A stretch of DNA of 64,000 nucleotides from assembly GCA_037126765.1 (NCBI GenBank), contig JBBCBC010000016.1:14744728-14808727 (forward strand). The letters run 5' to 3'. Under the pieces are notes generated by a model that did not search any database, had not been told where the DNA came from, and was given only the letters and a program-made list of their open reading frames with translations. The translations under genes were made by a program, and so were the position numbers. The stretch comes from Stenogyne calaminthoides. Taxonomy: Eukaryota > Streptophyta > Magnoliopsida > Lamiales > Lamiaceae. Positions 21,561-32,347 of the stretch are shown here, piece after piece (position 1 is the first letter of the stretch; each line of letters starts with the position of its first letter).

Positions 21561-22157
21561 GATATAACATTCTTTATTGGGATATGTGCAAGATACCAAG
21601 CTAATCCTAAAATTTAGTAACATGGAGGTCGCCAAAAGATCTTGAAGTATCTTAAGGGCACAGTGAATAGAGGATTATGGTATCCAGCTGATGATAACCT
21701 TGAATTAACTGGTTACTCAGATGCTGATTATGGAGGTTGCAGAATTGACAGGAAGTCCACTACAGGAACTTGTCAATTTCTAGGAAGTAAGCTGATATCT
21801 TGGTTTTCGAAGAAATGGACCTCAAAGAGCAACTAGTAAGATTGAAGAAAATTTGAATACATGGTGCGGGGAAATTTGTTGTGCTTTCAGATTCTTTGGC
21901 TCAGACAACAATTAAGGGATTATAAAGTTGTAGCCAATGAAGTACCAATATTTTGTGACAATAATAGTGTCATTGCTATTTCACAAAATCCGGTATTGCA
22001 CACCAGATGTAAGCATGTGGATATCGACATCACTTCATCCAGAGATCATGTCGAGAAAAAGGACATAAGGATGGAGAAAATTCATACTGATAAGCAGACA
22101 ACTGATATCTTGACTAAACCTTTGGGTGAATCAAGATTTCGGGAACTTTTCGATTGA
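21561..22157 (+). pseudogene. Sirevirus B RNase H
   Basis: C-terminal domain of pol that removes RNA from the hybrid. Open pieces are 21642-21836 (TGYSDADYGGCRIDRKST, with the Asp of the active site) and 21861-22157 (FCDNNSVIAISQNPVLHTRCKH and the C-terminal DILTKPLG block). One or more frame breaks lie between 21800 and 21870, where A and B both show CG-type changes. The stop at 22155-22157 ends pol. About 645 bases separate it from the extra ORF. Confidence 0.85.
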
Positions 22158-22802
22158 ATTGGGGATGTTAGATCAGTGTATAGAGTAAAAATGAAAAAAT
22201 TGAAGGTTTTGGATGCATGAAGTTTTCTCGATTTCTCCGAGAAACTTCGAGGATAAAATGGAAATATCGAATCGAGTCTCGAAACTCAGATTCTTCAAGG
22301 TCAAGACTCGGTGTTATCTTGAACCCATTAAGTACTTTCGATTATTATAATCGACATTTCATCAAGGTCGATTTTCAAGAAGACTGATAGAGAGAAATTA
22401 GTCTGAAGAAGTAATGACTCATGCAACTCATTTATTGCTTAAGTGAAGCTCAGTAATCATTTGCAATAAATACAAAACACCTAAGGAATGTTTTTGGGCG
22501 GGATCTTTTGAAATTTCGAAGAAGGTCAACAGTCATTTAATGCTCTGTTACATTAATGACCAATGAGGATAAATTGGCGGCTTACTTTTCAGAGATCGTC
22601 TGTTCGTATACTCGATTAATCGGAGATTAATCTCAACCGTTGCTTTTCACCTAACCAACGCGATTCCCCAAGATCTCGAAACTATTTATACCCCAATAAG
22701 CCATTCAAGCCAAATTTTATCAAACCCTTCGTTCCCAAAATCCTCTGCAAGAAAATCCCCTTTGCCCAGAAAATCCTTAACCCTAAATCTTCAATCTCTC
22801 AA
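22158..22802 (+). promoter_or_regulatory. Spacer between pol and extra ORF, with TATA-like box (B)
   Basis: No ORF. About 120 bases before the extra ORF's ATG is CTATTTATA (22682-22690), preceded by TAACCAACGCGATTCCCC and followed by a CT-rich, A-rich leader. A has the same layout. This looks like a core promoter for a separate transcript; splicing from the genomic RNA is the alternative. Confidence 0.5.
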
Positions 22803-24700
22803 ATGGCTCCTACCATTTTTGATAAATTAGCCGAAACCAACAAACCTTGGTACGAGTTCGTTGTCTCGCTCGATAGCACAACCAACTCCAAACCAGAAGA
22901 GGAGGCTCTCCATATGATCCGTTTGGCCAAACTCACTCATCTCGTCGCAAGCCGACCGGACCAAGAATACGCGAAAGAGGTAATCGAGTTCATCTATAAT
23001 TTGAAGATAGATGAAGAGGATGGTATGCATTCTGAGATTACTGTATCACATTTAGAGCATTCGTCCAAATACATCGATTTTGAAAGGGAATTGTATATAA
23101 TTCCGAAGAATTTAAACAATGTTTTTGAGCTTTGTGATAGAGGAGAGGATCCTGCTGTGTATATGTTGGGTAGAGAGCAGGAGTATTTAGATAGGATTGC
23201 TGAGAGTCCTGTAAAATTTGAGGCTACACTGCATAAGAGGCATTTGAAGCCACAATATAGAATTTTGTTGGATATTGTGAGCAAATACATCATGAGCCTT
23301 GCGGGGAGTTTTGAGCAGATCAGTACCCCGAAGCTCCGATTGATGGCGGCGATCGAGGCCTCACCCACCACTGACTTCAACTGGCTCAAATTCTTGATTC
23401 AGATGGTGAGTGAACAAACAAAAGTCTTAAAGAAGGTTGGCGGGGCTATCTCGATCAAAGGCAAGATCCACCATGCCACCAAAATAGCAATTATTTTGGA
23501 GATGTGCAGAGAGGAGGAGGACATCTTCGCCAATTCGACCCCATTCCCTTGAACCAAAGTGCTCTTCAAGCCCATTGTTGTGAAGAGGCAGGCCATCAGG
23601 GGGAAGAAAGAAAAGAAAGCAGAATCACCAAAAGTTGCTGCTGCTAAAGAGACCCAACAAACCAGGGGGAAGGTTCTGTTGGAGGCCAAGATGGAGCAAG
23701 GTGAGAAGTTGAAGAAGCATAAAACCCTCGCCCCCAAGCGCAGAAGATTGGTGGTTCTCACCGATGAAGATGGCAGTGATTCTGAAGAGATTCAACCTGA
23801 GGGCCAAACCGCTCAGAATTCGCCATTGCAAGTTTTGGCTCAGGTTATCTCTAAGGCACAAGAACAGACTGAGGAGCAGGTCTTCTCTGAGGTGCTTGAG
23901 ACTTCGCTCAGTACAGACAAAATTTCTCAGGAAATTTTTAAAGGAACTCGGGCCTCAAAGATTCCTACCAAAGATGTGCCGGCTCAGACAAAAGAGCCAA
24001 CTCAGAGTCAAACTGAGGACGTGCCAGCTCAGGCCCCAAACCCACTCAGATGCAAACTGAGGACTGGACAAGACAACATTGGGATGTTCTTTGAGACTCA
24101 GAGCGGCTTATTCTTGATGAGCTCCCCGAGTGATCTACTTTTGATCCTTCACCGATGCTTCGATCGAACCGTAAAGCCCGAGATGGAAGAAGGGCTTAAG
24201 TCAAGAAACCGAGTGGAGGAGCAAGGGGGAACGATTCATCCTTAATCGCTACCCTGAGCTCAGCTCATTCCCTGATCTGTAAGATATCTTCTTCAGATTA
24301 AGGTCGACGGTTTTCATCCTCAATCGACTCTTAGGAGATGCTTGATATTGTCGAGATTGAGAGGGGAATGGTGGAATGATGAGACAACATTCCCCGACCG
24401 ACTTCTCAGATTCAGGAGGACAAAGCTCGGGATGAAAAATTCCGATTTTGATGAGTGGTTCGAGAAGAAGATAGTCGAGAGGAAAGCTATCAAGTTGGTG
24501 CCCCTAGCGTGAGAGAGACAAATTTCAAGATGGGGACCAACGGGGAGATCTTGAGGATCGATCTAAGATGGAGAAGGAAACCTCTTGTCGTCAACTGAAA
24601 TCATTCAACCTCGGATCGGTTAGCACTCTTGGTACCTTTTGGCACTATTCACAATTATGCCAAAGTCTTGAAAGTTCTATCTTTAATTTTGAATTGTTCG
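22803..24700 (+). pseudogene. Sirevirus B extra (env-like) ORF, 3'-truncated
   Basis: Starts MAPTIFDKLAETNKPWYEF and is open for 249 codons (22803-23552), then in another frame 23559-24245. The first part is a globular, helix-rich domain with YRILLDIVSKYIM and FNWLKFLIQM, shared with F's ORF. A Lys/Arg-rich region follows with the NLS-like PKRRRLVVL and an acidic stretch, then about two units of the 45-bp QTED-type repeat (about 23960-24065). The text matches A to about 24690 and then stops at a junction with LTR sequence. No signal peptide or transmembrane helix is apparent. Position after pol is typical of Sireviruses with a third ORF; its role is not established. Confidence 0.75.
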
Positions 24701-24922
24701 ATGTCTGGATCGAGGACTCGATTGGGATTATCGAGGTTTTTAAAGTTATTTCAGATCACCATCTCGATGAGACTTTGACTCAGAGTGATTTGTGCTTCTC
24801 AGGACCTAATCTTCAGGATTATCTAACCCAAGCTGACCTCAATAAAAGAAAAGTTTTAAAAAAACACTGAACCCGTGTATTCCCCCATACACGTGTAAGA
24901 CTCATTTGCACCGGGACCAACA
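24701..24922 (+). repeat. LTR tail fragment at the 3' end of B
   Basis: Only the last about 220 bases of a Sirevirus LTR (AGGACTCGATTGGGATTATCG to GGGACCAACA at 24922). It is joined to the extra ORF at text resembling both partners. AGTGG follows the terminus, as in an LTR-PBS junction, before D LTR text starts. Confidence 0.75.
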
Positions 24923-24925
24923 AGT

Positions 24926-26744
24926 GGATCTATTCGGGATGAATATTTAAATACAAATTTAATTCTAGCAATTATTACTAGCATGAATTAATCCTATATT
25001 AATTCAAATAATAATTCATCAACAAATCATGCATATAAACAATTCACATAAATCCTACGCATGCGGAATTGCTACGGGTTTACGTGAACTAATCTCTTAG
25101 AGTGGCAATAGTCTCGTCGATGAAAACACACCAAAAAGCCTTCCCAAGTATTCCCAAGTCCTTGCTCGTCAATCCGGTGGAAGGAAGCTCGCGAACAATT
25201 AACAAAAGGGAAAATAAAATTTGTTGCACCACCTTTGTTGATTTACTAATTTTCCAGCACATGGAATTGTACTTGGGGATGAAAGAATCATCTCTTATTT
25301 ATAGAGGGGTGGTTGGTCGAAATTTTGGAATAAAAATAATATTGAAAAATCTTTTCTTGATCTCCAAGAAATCTTGAATATATCTCATATATTCTTTTCT
25401 CCATAATTAAAATATTCCACAAAAAATCTCAACTCCTCTTGTTATGGCATATTTCAAAATTTTAAGAGAAAAGAATCCAAGATTTGGATCTTCTTGAATT
25501 TATGAGATATACTTGTATTGCAAGAATACATATCATCCATAATATCTTTTCTAGAAAATCAAGAAAATCTTTCTTTCCCTTAATTATTCAAAATTTTTGA
25601 AAATTTCATGGTAAATAACCAAGTGGGAGATTTCTTGAATTTAATGAGATAATCTTGTATTCCAAGAATACATATCTTCATTCCATAACAAAATTCAAAG
25701 AAAATCTTTATCCCCTTTTATTTACTATTTTGAAATTTAGGGAAAAATAGGCAACAAAAAATTTATTTATTTTTAAACACCTTTTTTAGTTATTGGACTT
25801 TATGTTGGGCTACTTGAGGGGCCTTTAGGAGAATTAAGATTGGACCTTCCAATGGATCTTGAATTATCAATATTGAGCCACAATATTATTCAAGCCCATA
25901 AATATTAATTAATCCCACTACATAATTAATATTACACTATCCATCTTAACCCATATTATCTTTGTTAATATGGCTCTTGTTATTATTTCCGTGTTTAAGA
26001 TTATCTAGCCCATTAATTAATTCAAGCCACCTGAAATAGCTTTCCATTAATTAATATCTTTTATCCTTGGTAAAGGAACGGTTCAACATTATTATCCATC
26101 TTAGGAAACTAGTTACATTTGCAAGATTTGGTATGATAAAACTTATGAACCTCCTAAAGGGCAAATCGAACAAGCATACTTGCACACGATTCTCGTATTA
26201 AATCTTAGCAATCGCGATGTGACCAATAATATTGCCCAAGATATAAAGTATTGAATCTCGTTGATTCTCTACCCGTAATAAGTCAAAGCAATAGTTACTA
26301 ACCCACGCGCGATCCTATTTAAGAGATGAAGATTAAGAAATAACGAACCACCGAGGTCTAATTCTTCTAGTTCGGTTTGAAGAATTTATCCTCTGGGTCC
26401 TCTTGATGCACACTAGACATGCACTAGTGTAATCTCTTGGTCAAGGCAAGCTAATCGAAAGCATTACACTTCAACCTTTCACGATGGATTGTTCATTTCC
26501 ATCTAGGTCGTGAATGGTGTACTTTTTTTGGTTACAAGGGGATTTATTAATTTAATCTTACGTGATCGGTATCACTAAATTAACTACAATGTAACACGTA
26601 CTTATTTATTGAGCGGTTATGCGTAAATACATGTAACATTCGATGATATTTAAAGCATCGATTGATAAATAAATTTATTTCATAAATAAGTTAAAATTGA
26701 TCGATTATACAAAGTAAAAGCATACTTTCGGTATAATCCCAACA
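24926..26744 (-). repeat. D1 3' LTR (shared with the leader remnant to its left)
   Basis: From GGATCTATTCGGGATGAA, lacking the first about 21 bases of a D LTR, to CCCAACA at 26744. The minus-strand TATA-like box CTATAAATAAG is at 25294-25304. The polypurine tract of D1 adjoins at 26745. Confidence 0.85.
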
Positions 26745-26866
26745 ATCTCCCACTTATACTCAAAGTGCGCTTTTAAGTATACTCTGACATGTCTCGTGTA
26801 GTTCCTAATCGTGATATATAATGTCACCTACACGAACCTAATAATGTCTCCCACTTATACTCAAAG
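26745..26866 (-). other. Polypurine tract of D1 and its upstream duplicate
   Basis: The 20-mer TCTCCCACTTATACTCAAAG (plus strand) occurs at 26746-26765, next to the LTR, and again at 26847-26866. On the minus strand these are purine-rich AAGTGGGAGA tracts. E3 has the same pair. Confidence 0.75.
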
Positions 26867-28450
26867 CATTGATTGACAACGGTCTTGACACCCATTCCTT
26901 CCACATGTTCTCGAATGTATTACGAGGGACCCTTTGTGAATGGATCGGTAGGTTATCTTTCGACCGCGATCTTTGCCACCTCTATATCTCCTCTCTTAAC
27001 GATTTCTCGTATAAGATGGTATTTCCTTTCAATGTGTTTGTTGGCCTTGTGGGCTCTTGGTTCCCTTGAATTTGCAATTGCTCCCAAGCATTTTCACAAA
27101 ATGTTGATGATTGTCTTTGGGCAAATTCGAACTACATCCAAGTCCACTAGGAAGTTCTTGAGCCAAACCGCTTCTTTTTTTTGCCGCATAGCGACTACAT
27201 ATTCGGCTTCCATGGTAGAATCTGCGATGCATTTACGCTTAACACTTCTCCATGTCATGGCTCCTCCCCCATGCAAAACACACTACTAGGAGGTAGATTT
27301 TACGGAATCTAAGTCCGATTGGAAATCCGAGTCCGTGTAGCCGATGGGGATTAGACTATATCGATCGATAAACCAACATTCTATCTCGAGTTCTTTTTGG
27401 ATACTTCGAATGTTTTTAAGCGTGTCAATCAATGTTCTTTCCCCGGGTTACTTTGATATCTTGCCACCATGCCAAAGCAGATATCTGGTCTCGTGCACAG
27501 CATTGCATACATAAGGTTTCCGACAGCCGAAGCATAAGGAATGCCTTTCATGTCATCTATCTCACTTTTGTGTCTTAGGGCACATTTCCTTGGATAGATG
27601 GATTCCATGCCTGAAAGGTACGAAGCCTTTCTTGGAATCCTGCATTTTGAATCGTTTCAAGATAGTGTCAATGTATGAAGCTTGCGATAAGCCTATCATC
27701 CTTTTCTTGCGATCTTGAGTGATCTTGATCCCAAGGAAGTGTCCGGCTTCCCCTAAGTCCTTCATATCAAACTGTTTTGAAAGCCATGCCCTTACGTCTG
27801 ATAACACCTTTACATCGTTCCCGATGAGCAAATTGTAAATCACGATAGTACTAAGAATACCAATGCGATCCAAACACGCTTTTTGTACACACAACTTTCG
27901 AACTCATTTTGATCAAACCCATAAGACTTTATTACATGATCAAAACATTGGTTCCAAGCTCTGGATGCTTGTTTGAGTCCGTAAATGGACTTCATGAGCT
28001 TACAAACTAGGTGTTCTTGGCCCTTTTCAATGAAGCCTTGGGGTTGTTGTATATAGATTTCTTCATCAAGACTTAGTTAAGGAAAATTTGTCTTGACATC
28101 CATTTGCCAAATTTCAAAATCGAGATGGCAAAGAATCGACAAGAGAATTCGGATGGACTTGAGCATTGCTTCTGGTGAAAAAAAAAGTTTTCTCATAGTC
28201 GATCCCTTTTTTACGAGTATAACCTTTTCGCCACAAGCCTTGCCTTGAAGGTTTGAAGGTTTCCACTTTTTTTTCTCTTGTATACCCCTTGCAACCAATT
28301 TTTCTCTTGGTTATACCCACTGTTATGATCCATAGAACCAATGGGTTTGTCAAGAAACCGCATCCTTGTCTTAGAATGCCTCATCGTATGTCCATGGGTC
28401 TGATTCGCCTTGTTCGGGAATCAAGTCCGAGGACTCTCCTATCCCCATGA
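26867..28450 (-). pseudogene. D1 reverse transcriptase and RNase H
   Basis: Read leftward. The RT part is about 28450-27560, with FEIWQMDVKTNFP near 28077-28135 (first catalytic Asp) and FDMKDLGEAGHFLGIKI in frame 27562-27894. The Tyr-Val-Asp-Asp box has been lost: at 27829-27850 one base is missing and the text reads differently from D2 and E3. RNase H follows to about 26880, with GGAMTWRSVKRKCIADSTMEAEYV at 27094-27276. The finger region (28240-28330) contains duplicated short pieces of itself. Enzymatically dead as written. Confidence 0.82.
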
Positions 28451-28925
28451 ATCTCTCGCTCTGTCTTACAACCCTCCCACTACGACGAGGTTCCGGTTGT
28501 GAAAGTGTGTCGTTTGGTATGTCATCTTATACAGGTTGGCAATGAGGTTAGCCCCCTTAGCTCATTTAAGGTAATCTCATACGGGTCTTCTTTCGTTCAT
28601 ATAGTCTTCTTCCAAAAATCTAAAGTGTGTGCTTATTACCACCTTTTGATCTCGGGACCATAGAACATACACCCTTTTGTTCCCTCGGGGTATCCTATAA
28701 ACAATCTTAATTCTGATTGAGGATCCAATTTTTCGGCTTCCTTATCCAACACGTGGGCGGACACCCCAAATTCTCATGTGTCTCAAAGCGGGCTTGCATG
28801 GGTCCACAATTCTTTGGGAGTTTTGGGAACCGATTTGGATGGCACCAAGTTCGAGAATGTAAGCCCATTTGTTTCAAGGCATGACCCCGAGCGACTTAGG
28901 AAGATCCGCATAACTCATCATTGAT
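28451..28925 (-). pseudogene. D1 integrase C-terminal and linker
   Basis: Broken frames corresponding to the integrase tail and the acidic linker. The block RRSGRVV-R-ERFMGIGE is present at about 28430-28490, as in D2 at 50203-50290. It connects integrase and RT in the copia polyprotein. Confidence 0.7.
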
Positions 28926-30212
28926 CTAACCATTTCCAAAAGAGTTTGTTTCTTCGCTCTGCAACCCCCGTTTTGTTGAGGGGTTCAGTGCGATTAATTT
29001 GGGATACAATCCCTTCATCGACAAGTAGTTCAAAAACTCATATTTGAGGTACTCGCCTCCACGATCGGATCGTATAGACTTGATACGTTTTTCCCTATGA
29101 TTCTCTGTTTGAGCCTTAAATTCTTTGAATTTCTCAAAGGTCTCAGATTTATGCTTCATAAGGAAAATATAACCGTACCTTGAGTAGTCATCAATAAAAG
29201 TGACGAAATACTCATAACCTCCTCTTGCTCTGGTTGACATTGGACCACATACGTCTGTGTGAACGATTTCTAACACTTCTGTGGCTTTATTCCTCTTGGC
29301 TCCGAATGCTCTCTTGGTCATTTTACCCTCCAAACATGATTCGCAGGTTGGAATTGGTTCAACTTGGAGAAACTCCAGTGAACCGTCTTTCACCAACCTT
29401 TGGATCCTCTTTGGATTAATATGTCCCAATCTTAGATGCCATAGAAGTGTTTCGTTCACGTCTGATGAACGTTTTCTTATATTGGAAACAATTGATGTGT
29501 TATAGGATGCATTTCGTGAGTGGTGTGCACAGTTAATTGTATAGAGATTATTCGACAACGTTCCATGACAGATAAAAAATTTATCATAAAGAGAAATGGT
29601 CACAACTTTATCAAAAGTAACCGAATATCCATCAAGGTAAAGTTTAGAAACCGAAATTAAATTCTTTCTAAAATTCAGAACGTAAAGAACATCTCTTAAA
29701 ATTAAAACTCTGTCTTCAAAAGACAGTTGCACTTCTCCCACTGCTTCAGCTGCCACTCTCGTAGCATCGCCCAGTGTGATGAGGATCTCACTCCCACTAA
29801 GTTGTCGGGTCCGCTTGAACGCCTGTAAAGTGAAACAAACATGATCAGTGGATCCCGTATCCACCACCCATAAATGGGAGGCATACGCCGCTAAGCAAGT
29901 TTCAACAACTAGTGCATGAGAATTACCTTTCTTTCCATTCCTTTTGGGATTGGAACAGGCTGACCTCCAATGTCCCTTTTCACTGCATTTGAAGCACCTC
30001 CCCTTAGCTGGCTTGCTCACTCCTCCACCTCCCTTCACCTTTTCTTTGCCTTTGGCAACACTTGAGTTCACTTGCTTGTGGCTTTTGTCCTTTTTCTTGT
30101 TCCTACCACCCCTTGGCCTAGAAGAAGAAGAAAGTCCATTTGCCACCAAGGCTTCGCTCTTTTGCCTCAATATCGCCTCTGCCGAGACCAAAGCTTGCAA
30201 TAGATCAGGCAT
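28926..30212 (-). CDS. D1 gag C-terminus, protease and integrase (longest open frame, 428 codons)
   Basis: A 428-codon open stretch of the polyprotein; its ATG is internal. In order: end of capsid, a basic spacer with GGRNKKKDKSHKQ, the zinc knuckle CFKCSEKGHWRSAC (CCHC), the protease with WVVDTGSTDHVC, the pre-integrase block LLWHLRLGHINPKRIQ with its His pair and CESCLEGK, and the integrase core with HTDVCGPM (Asp), TFIDDYSRYGYIF and SIRSDRGGEYL (Asp, then the Glu region). The frame goes wrong in the last 30 residues, before PQQNG. These domains process the polyprotein and integrate cDNA. Lineage within copia not assigned. Confidence 0.9.
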   Translation of the reverse strand: MPDLLQALVSAEAILRQKSEALVANGLSSSSRPRGGRNKKKDKSHKQVNSSVAKGKEKVKGGGGVSKPAKGRCFKCSEKGHWRSACSNPKRNGKKGNSHALVVETCLAAYASHLWVVDTGSTDHVCFTLQAFKRTRQLSGSEILITLGDATRVAAEAVGEVQLSFEDRVLILRDVLYVLNFRKNLISVSKLYLDGYSVTFDKVVTISLYDKFFICHGTLSNNLYTINCAHHSRNASYNTSIVSNIRKRSSDVNETLLWHLRLGHINPKRIQRLVKDGSLEFLQVEPIPTCESCLEGKMTKRAFGAKRNKATEVLEIVHTDVCGPMSTRARGGYEYFVTFIDDYSRYGYIFLMKHKSETFEKFKEFKAQTENHREKRIKSIRSDRGGEYLKYEFLNYLSMKGLYPKLIALNPSTKRGLQSEETNSFGNG

Positions 30213-30741
30213 CGAGAACTTCTGATTATCATGACTGGTTTAGGTGTAGTGAGAACCCAGTTATTCATCGATTTGGGTCTCGATGTCGTATTCAGCGCCA
30301 AGTACCTCAAGTTTGTTAAGGTGAGCCATCATCTGGAGAACGTGCTCCCTTACGGGCGTTCCCTCCACCATTTTCATAGAGAGCAAGTCCCTCATGGTGA
30401 TCCGACGAGCCACACGGTTACGATGTTGAAACATCGCTTTAAGACTAGTCATGATGTCTGCGGCCCGGTCTCAACGCTCGTGTTGGTGTTGCAACACATC
30501 TGACATTGAAGCCAAGATGGTACACTTTTCCATTTCATTGGAACGCTCCCAGTCAGCATACTCTTTCTTAACCGATTTAGTTGACTCATCATTTGGCTTT
30601 TCTGGTTTAGGTGTAGTGAGAACCCAGTTATGGCTTTGTGCAGTGAGGACAATAGTAAGTTTACGACTCCAATCAACGAAGTTTTCACCAGTAAGCAAAT
30701 TGTCTAAGTATATTGAGCAGTGGATTAAAAGGTTGCGACAT
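30213..30741 (-). pseudogene. D1 gag N-terminal part
   Basis: I take the ATG at 30741 by comparison with E3's start MSQPFNPLFN. Blocks LLTGENF-DW-RKLTIVL and VLQHQHE occur in short frames (30449-30688, 30261-30452, 30471-30809). Around 30234-30264 the text is replaced by a copy of 30603-30630 (GGTTTAGGTGTAGTGAGAAC), where D2 keeps the normal capsid sequence. Confidence 0.78.
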
Positions 30742-32333
30742 GATGAACTGAAATAAATAATAATATGCATAAGCACAAACATATCACAAGGTTCGATCAT
30801 ATGCATCATATTAAAATCTCAAAAAAATATGAACATGCATCAACCAACATCTCAAAAACAGGTTTAAATAAGCCGGCGTGGGGTGGGTCATTATTTAAAC
30901 ACATTCAAAACGAGTTACAAACAAGAAACGATTTACAAACCTTTAATATCTATATTAATAGTTGGCTCCCACTTGACCAATATAAAAATTGACAGGGACT
31001 TCGGGGAAGTATATGCATATAAATTTTATACCTAAGTAATAACCATGATTAAATACAAAATTATTATTTCGCTTTGAACGAGCCTCGTGGGGAGGGTCAT
31101 CGTCGCCACTAGTAATAATCCACAATCATCCATTTGGAATTTATTCATGTGAAAGCTATCTTTTTGGCCAGTCCGTGAGGGAATTTCTCAAAAGAATTCA
31201 CAAATAAATAAATCATGGAGGTCAAAATTAATTCAATTTTATTATTCGGAATAAAATTGTCAATTAATTGTTTAAGCATACTTAGTAATTTTTGAAAGTG
31301 AGATTTTTCAAAATATTTTCTCATGCATCGCAAATTTAAACACAATTTAAATAAACATAAAATAATGCATAACATCAAAACAAAAAAATTAAACATATTG
31401 GGCACATATATCCAATTGTCATGGTTAATTTTTGTCATGTCTTGATCTTGAGAAATCGTCTTCATAGCCTTCATCGTTCGTCTCAAAAAACTCCCACTTG
31501 ACCGTCTTAAAAAAGCCTTGTCAAGCCCCATCGCCATCGACCATTTGCGGGTCGACCGCCCGCCTAGCACTGGCCGTATCAGTATCAAGTCCGCGTCTTG
31601 GCTTCCTAAGTGCGCGGCGACGTTGTTCGGCGGGTTCGGCTACGCTCGGAGTCGTCTCGGGGGTCGGCGGGCGGATCTGCGGACGTCGCCCTTTTTACTA
31701 AGCCCGCGTCGCCGCGTCGCGTCGTCGGTAAAGATAGCCCGCCCGGTCGCGTGCCCCGCCAAAGCCTCCTTTGCCTTCGCCCTCTCGGCAAAGATCGCCG
31801 CCCCGCTCGCCCGAAGACACCGCCGCCCGCGACATACTAAGCAAAGATCTAGCGCGCATGGCCGCGATCTCGCAAGATCCCACGCTTATGCTTCGATCTA
31901 GCAGATCCCACGAATCGCACGCCTGATGGCCGGCCTTTGTCGCGCCGCGTGCGGCGATTTCTTGGCACGCGGAGCTGACGCGTTTGGCGCCGACGCCTAC
32001 GCCGGTTGGATCCCGTCTTTTAATTCTTCGTCTCATCTCGTTTAGACCAGGTTAAAATTTATTTACAAAAATAAATAAACCTAGATCTAGACTAGTCTAT
32101 TACATTGATCAAATCAAACAAATTCTAATCTACTCGTGGATTTTCTCACGAGGAAAAATGAAATCGAACGAATCGAATTAAAAAACCACAATTTATATGC
32201 ATGCATAAATAAACACATTAAAATCCATGAAAATTGGATACCTGCAAAAAAGATCTAGCAATTCTATTATCCAATTTCAAATTTAATGAAAATGAATTAA
32301 ATTACAATTTAAAATTCAGAGCCCGAAACCGAG
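30742..32333 (-). other. D1 leader with GC-rich cassette
   Basis: About 1.6 kb between gag and the PBS. An AT-rich part lies at each end (30742-31500 and 32010-32333). Between them is a strongly GC-rich segment at about 31520-32005. Overlapping frames in that segment are Arg/Ala/Pro-rich in several frames at once and are not supported as genes. Confidence 0.7.
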
Positions 32334-32345
32334 GCTCTGATACCA
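32334..32345 (-). other. Primer-binding site of D1 with hairpin
   Basis: Minus strand TGGTATCAGAGC, two bases from the LTR, an exact match to the initiator-Met site. Its CAGAGCC pairs with GGCTCTG downstream in the leader. Confidence 0.92.
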
Positions 32346-32347
32346 GT

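Larger units (their letters stand above)
14821..24922 (+). mobile_element. Sirevirus-type copia retrotransposon B (both ends truncated)
   Basis: Plus-strand copy of the A/C family with PBS, gag, protease, integrase, RT, RNase H and the start of the extra ORF in order. The 5' LTR lacks its first about 630 bases, and the 3' side jumps from within the extra ORF to the last about 220 bases of an LTR. It has the best-preserved gag, protease and RT reading frames in the window. No clean 5-bp target duplication is seen; instead about 45-60 bases of D LTR text are present on both sides. Confidence 0.88.

Noticed and set aside
14821..24922. 5-bp target duplication around B
   Set aside because: Neither outer edge is a complete LTR terminus next to matching 5-mers; the shared text is a long D LTR segment.
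31498..32036. Overlapping Arg/Ala/Pro-rich frames on both strands
   Set aside because: They result from high GC and lack of stops, are open in several frames at once, are not conserved in D2 or E3 and lie in the retrotransposon leader.
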